In this document: piece after piece, positions 53,532 to 55,100 of the stretch
How positions within the stretch are numbered: position 1 is the first letter of the stretch
How the letters are laid out: each line of letters begins with the position of its first letter
Assembly (NCBI GenBank): GCA_028714315.1
Contig: JAQTMN010000010.1
Location: forward strand, 1 to 55,100
Reading direction: 5' to 3'
Source: Sulfuricella sp.
GTDB taxonomy: Bacteria > Pseudomonadota > Gammaproteobacteria > Burkholderiales > Sulfuricellaceae
Length of the DNA stretch: 55,100 nt
Translations under genes and position numbers: made by a program
The notes under the pieces: model-generated
Databases searched by the model: none
What the model was told of the DNA's origin: nothing
The model's input: the letters and a program-made list of their open reading frames with translations, nothing else

Positions 53532-54839
53532 TCAGGGAATGCAAGCCAGCACATCGGCCGAAGGCATCGCGGGCGAGTACGAAGGCGCACCAATGAAAAC
53601 GACGGCACCCGCATTGAACGCATCCAGGACGGAACCTTCCAGATAATTACTCCAGGTGTTTTTTTGCGTGTTCGACGCGCGCGTCTGGGCAGCCGTGCGC
53701 TCGCCGGCAAAGACGATCACGCCGTGGCAGCCGGCGCCGTTGACGGTCAGGCAATCGCCGCCGGAAATGCAGCGGGCATAGAGAAGATTGTCCTGCCATT
53801 TTTTCAGCGCGTTGGAAGTCAGGGCCGCTTTCGGCACCCGGCCGATTTCGAGGTTGCCGGTCATGACGCCGCCCGAGATTTCGACTGGAGCCGGGCCGGT
53901 GAAATCGAGCCTGCCGGGCGGCGGCAGGGACGACAGGTTGTTGCGGGCCGCGTCCAGCAACCCCTGGTTGACGAAGGCGGCGAAATCGCTGCGTTTCTTG
54001 ATTCTGCCGAACAGGTCGTCGGGCGTGATGATGAGTATGCGGTCGTTGACCAGCACGGCGCCGCCGGTGTCTGAAATGGGTCCGGAGATGAGGGATTTTG
54101 GTGCGGCGAGGGAGTAGGTGCCGGTGGCGCCGTTGAGATTGGCGAGGTGGTTGGTGATGCCGCCGATCGGCGGATTGGCGCTGAATGCGTCCAGGTAGTT
54201 GCGCGCGTCGTAATTCCCGCCGCATTCGGCCACGGTGTCCGCGCTGGCCGCCCGGTTTTGGCCTGGGAGTGCGGGTCCCGCGGCGAAAACCACGGCGACG
54301 GCCCGCTGGTGGTAAAGGGCCGCCGCCGCGCTGGTTGCTCCGCCGGCGCCGTCCGGGATGTGGACATCGAACTGGCCGACGGTATCCCAGTTCATCAGGG
54401 CGCTTTTCTGGGCGTCCTGGAACGCGCCCGATACGGCGTACCACAGGCATTCGCCCGCGTCGTCCCGCATCGGGCCGAGCCCCAGCGTCCTCCAGGGCAG
54501 GCGGCCGACCACGCTCAAATTCGACGCGTTGCCGGCGAAATTGCCCGCTGACGCGCCTTCCTTGTCCGAGCTGTTGCGCGTCGAACCCAGATCGGGCAGC
54601 AACAGGTGGCCGTGCACCTCGGTCGTATGCGTATCCCCATAGGTGACGGCATAGCCGATCAGGGCGGTCCTGGCTTGGGCGAGGGCGTCGGTCGTGATCT
54701 TGTCCCGCCCGGTTCGGACGTTCGCCTTGCCGAGCGCGCCAGCCAGCAGCCACGCCGCGCCCAGCCCGATCATGGCGAGGACGATCAGGATCGCCATGCC
54801 GCGCTGGCGGCTATGTCGGGCTGGATGGCGGCGCGGCAC
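53532..54839 (-). CDS. pilus-associated minor protein (PilX-like hydrophobic N-terminus)
   Basis: 435 residues. N-terminal RGMAILIVLAMIGLGAAWLL looks like the anchor of PilX/GspK-type minor pseudopilins, which often have the R-G-x-A-I/L-I/L sequence. A long globular part with conserved D-A-x-N-Y-L-D-A (NYDARNYLDAF) and cysteines (GECLW, AECGG, ARCISGGDCL, GCHG) follows. It precedes the 249-residue pseudopilin gene and follows a partial gene, so they form a secretion or pilus operon. No closer assignment. Confidence 0.75.
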   Translation of the reverse strand: MPRRHPARHSRQRGMAILIVLAMIGLGAAWLLAGALGKANVRTGRDKITTDALAQARTALIGYAVTYGDTHTTEVHGHLLLPDLGSTRNSSDKEGASAGNFAGNASNLSVVGRLPWRTLGLGPMRDDAGECLWYAVSGAFQDAQKSALMNWDTVGQFDVHIPDGAGGATSAAAALYHQRAVAVVFAAGPALPGQNRAASADTVAECGGNYDARNYLDAFSANPPIGGITNHLANLNGATGTYSLAAPKSLISGPISDTGGAVLVNDRILIITPDDLFGRIKKRSDFAAFVNQGLLDAARNNLSSLPPPGRLDFTGPAPVEISGGVMTGNLEIGRVPKAALTSNALKKWQDNLLYARCISGGDCLTVNGAGCHGVIVFAGERTAAQTRASNTQKNTWSNYLEGSVLDAFNAGAVVFIGAPSYSPAMPSADVLACIP

Positions 54840-54845
54840 GGCGGT

Positions 54846-55100
54846 TTACCTGGCGTGGCTGACGGACGGCGCGACGACGGCGCCGCCCTCGCGCACGGTG
54901 CCCTGGGCCATGTCCAGCGTCTGCCCCACCTTCAGGTCGATTCTTTTGCCGGACGGCAGCCGCACGGAGACGGCGGGCGTTTTCGCGGAGGGCTTGAAGA
55001 CGGTTATCCCTTGCGGATTCTCGTCGTCGTTTTGCGGCCGCTGGTCGAGCCAGGCGGTGGTTTTTCCGCTGCTGCGTCTGACGAAGCCGTTCAAGGTGAT
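54846..55100 (-). CDS. C-terminal part of pilus/secretion operon gene, runs off the window
   Basis: The reading frame is open to the window edge, so only the last 84 or so residues are seen: NGFVRRSSGKTTAWLDQRPQ, then ITVFKPSAKTPAVSVRLPSG and RIDLKVGQTLDMAQGTVREG. A conserved G-x-V-R-R-S-x-G-K-x-T-A-W start plus a short beta domain looks like the end of GspC/PilP- or MSHA-associated small proteins. It ends 6 bases before the next start, so it belongs to the pseudopilin operon. Confidence 0.6.
   Translation of the reverse strand: MTLNGFVRRSSGKTTAWLDQRPQNDDENPQGITVFKPSAKTPAVSVRLPSGKRIDLKVGQTLDMAQGTVREGGAVVAPSVSHAR

Overview
The window looks like a chromosomal piece of a GC-rich betaproteobacterium, probably a facultatively anaerobic, ubiquinone-using member of the Nitrosomonadales/Sulfuricella kind. 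That placement is inferred from the gene set: ubiC-ubiA and ubiD, hslO, prfC, recG, bioA, FliW, a NarX/NarL-like pair, a DNR-like Crp/Fnr regulator and abundant c-di-GMP proteins. No rRNA or tRNA gene was seen.

Layout. 1-4.9 kb is an accessory patch: a DUF167 protein, an exported orphan, a nitrilase-family hydrolase, an attC-like palindrome, a BrnT/BrnA toxin-antitoxin pair, two decayed Mu-like head genes, and an XRE/UPF0158 pair. 4.9-7.3 kb holds a response regulator with TPR repeats coupled to a small histidine kinase. 7.4-12.1 kb carries small conserved genes, hslO (Hsp33), a cyclic-2,3-diphosphoglycerate-synthetase-like GTPase overlapping an Hsp15-like S4 protein, and a Yip1 membrane protein. 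prfC (12.6-14.2 kb) lies between two 274-bp inverted repeats that are almost identical. 15.3-21 kb holds a PilZ protein and a tight four-gene operon (TPR-sulfotransferase, GNAT, PaaK-like ligase, BKACE-GNAT fusion) whose make-up I do not recognise; it is my best candidate for an undescribed pathway. An inverse autotransporter with a beta-helix passenger and a YgiQ radical-SAM protein follow.

25.9-31.5 kb contains two small exported paralogues, a DUF779 gene, an AcoD/ExaC-type aldehyde dehydrogenase with a sigma-54-type promoter and paired upstream palindromes, and the divergent AcoR-type activator. 31.6-38.2 kb has bioA (with an in-frame repeat insertion beside the catalytic lysine), dacB, a haem-motif sensor kinase with its NarL-type regulator, and a Crp/Fnr regulator. 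38.2-44.4 kb has fliW, a CZB-domain protein, ubiD, a PIN/RHH toxin-antitoxin pair split by a repeat, ubiA-ubiC and a YcgR-like PilZ protein. 44.5-47.6 kb is a second toxin-antitoxin-rich patch (HicBA, HigBA-like). 47.8-55.1 kb has recG, a PAS-GGDEF cyclase, ridA and a pseudopilin operon running off the right edge.

The most distinctive large-scale feature is the load of short dispersed palindromic repeats (at least seven families). One family has terminal inverted repeats and, in one copy, a perfect 6-bp flanking duplication, and is nested inside another repeat. Several repeats touch coding sequence: one sits inside bioA, others supply start regions, C-termini or stop codons (dacB, fliW, DUF3079 gene, acoR-like, bioA), and one separates a toxin from its antitoxin.
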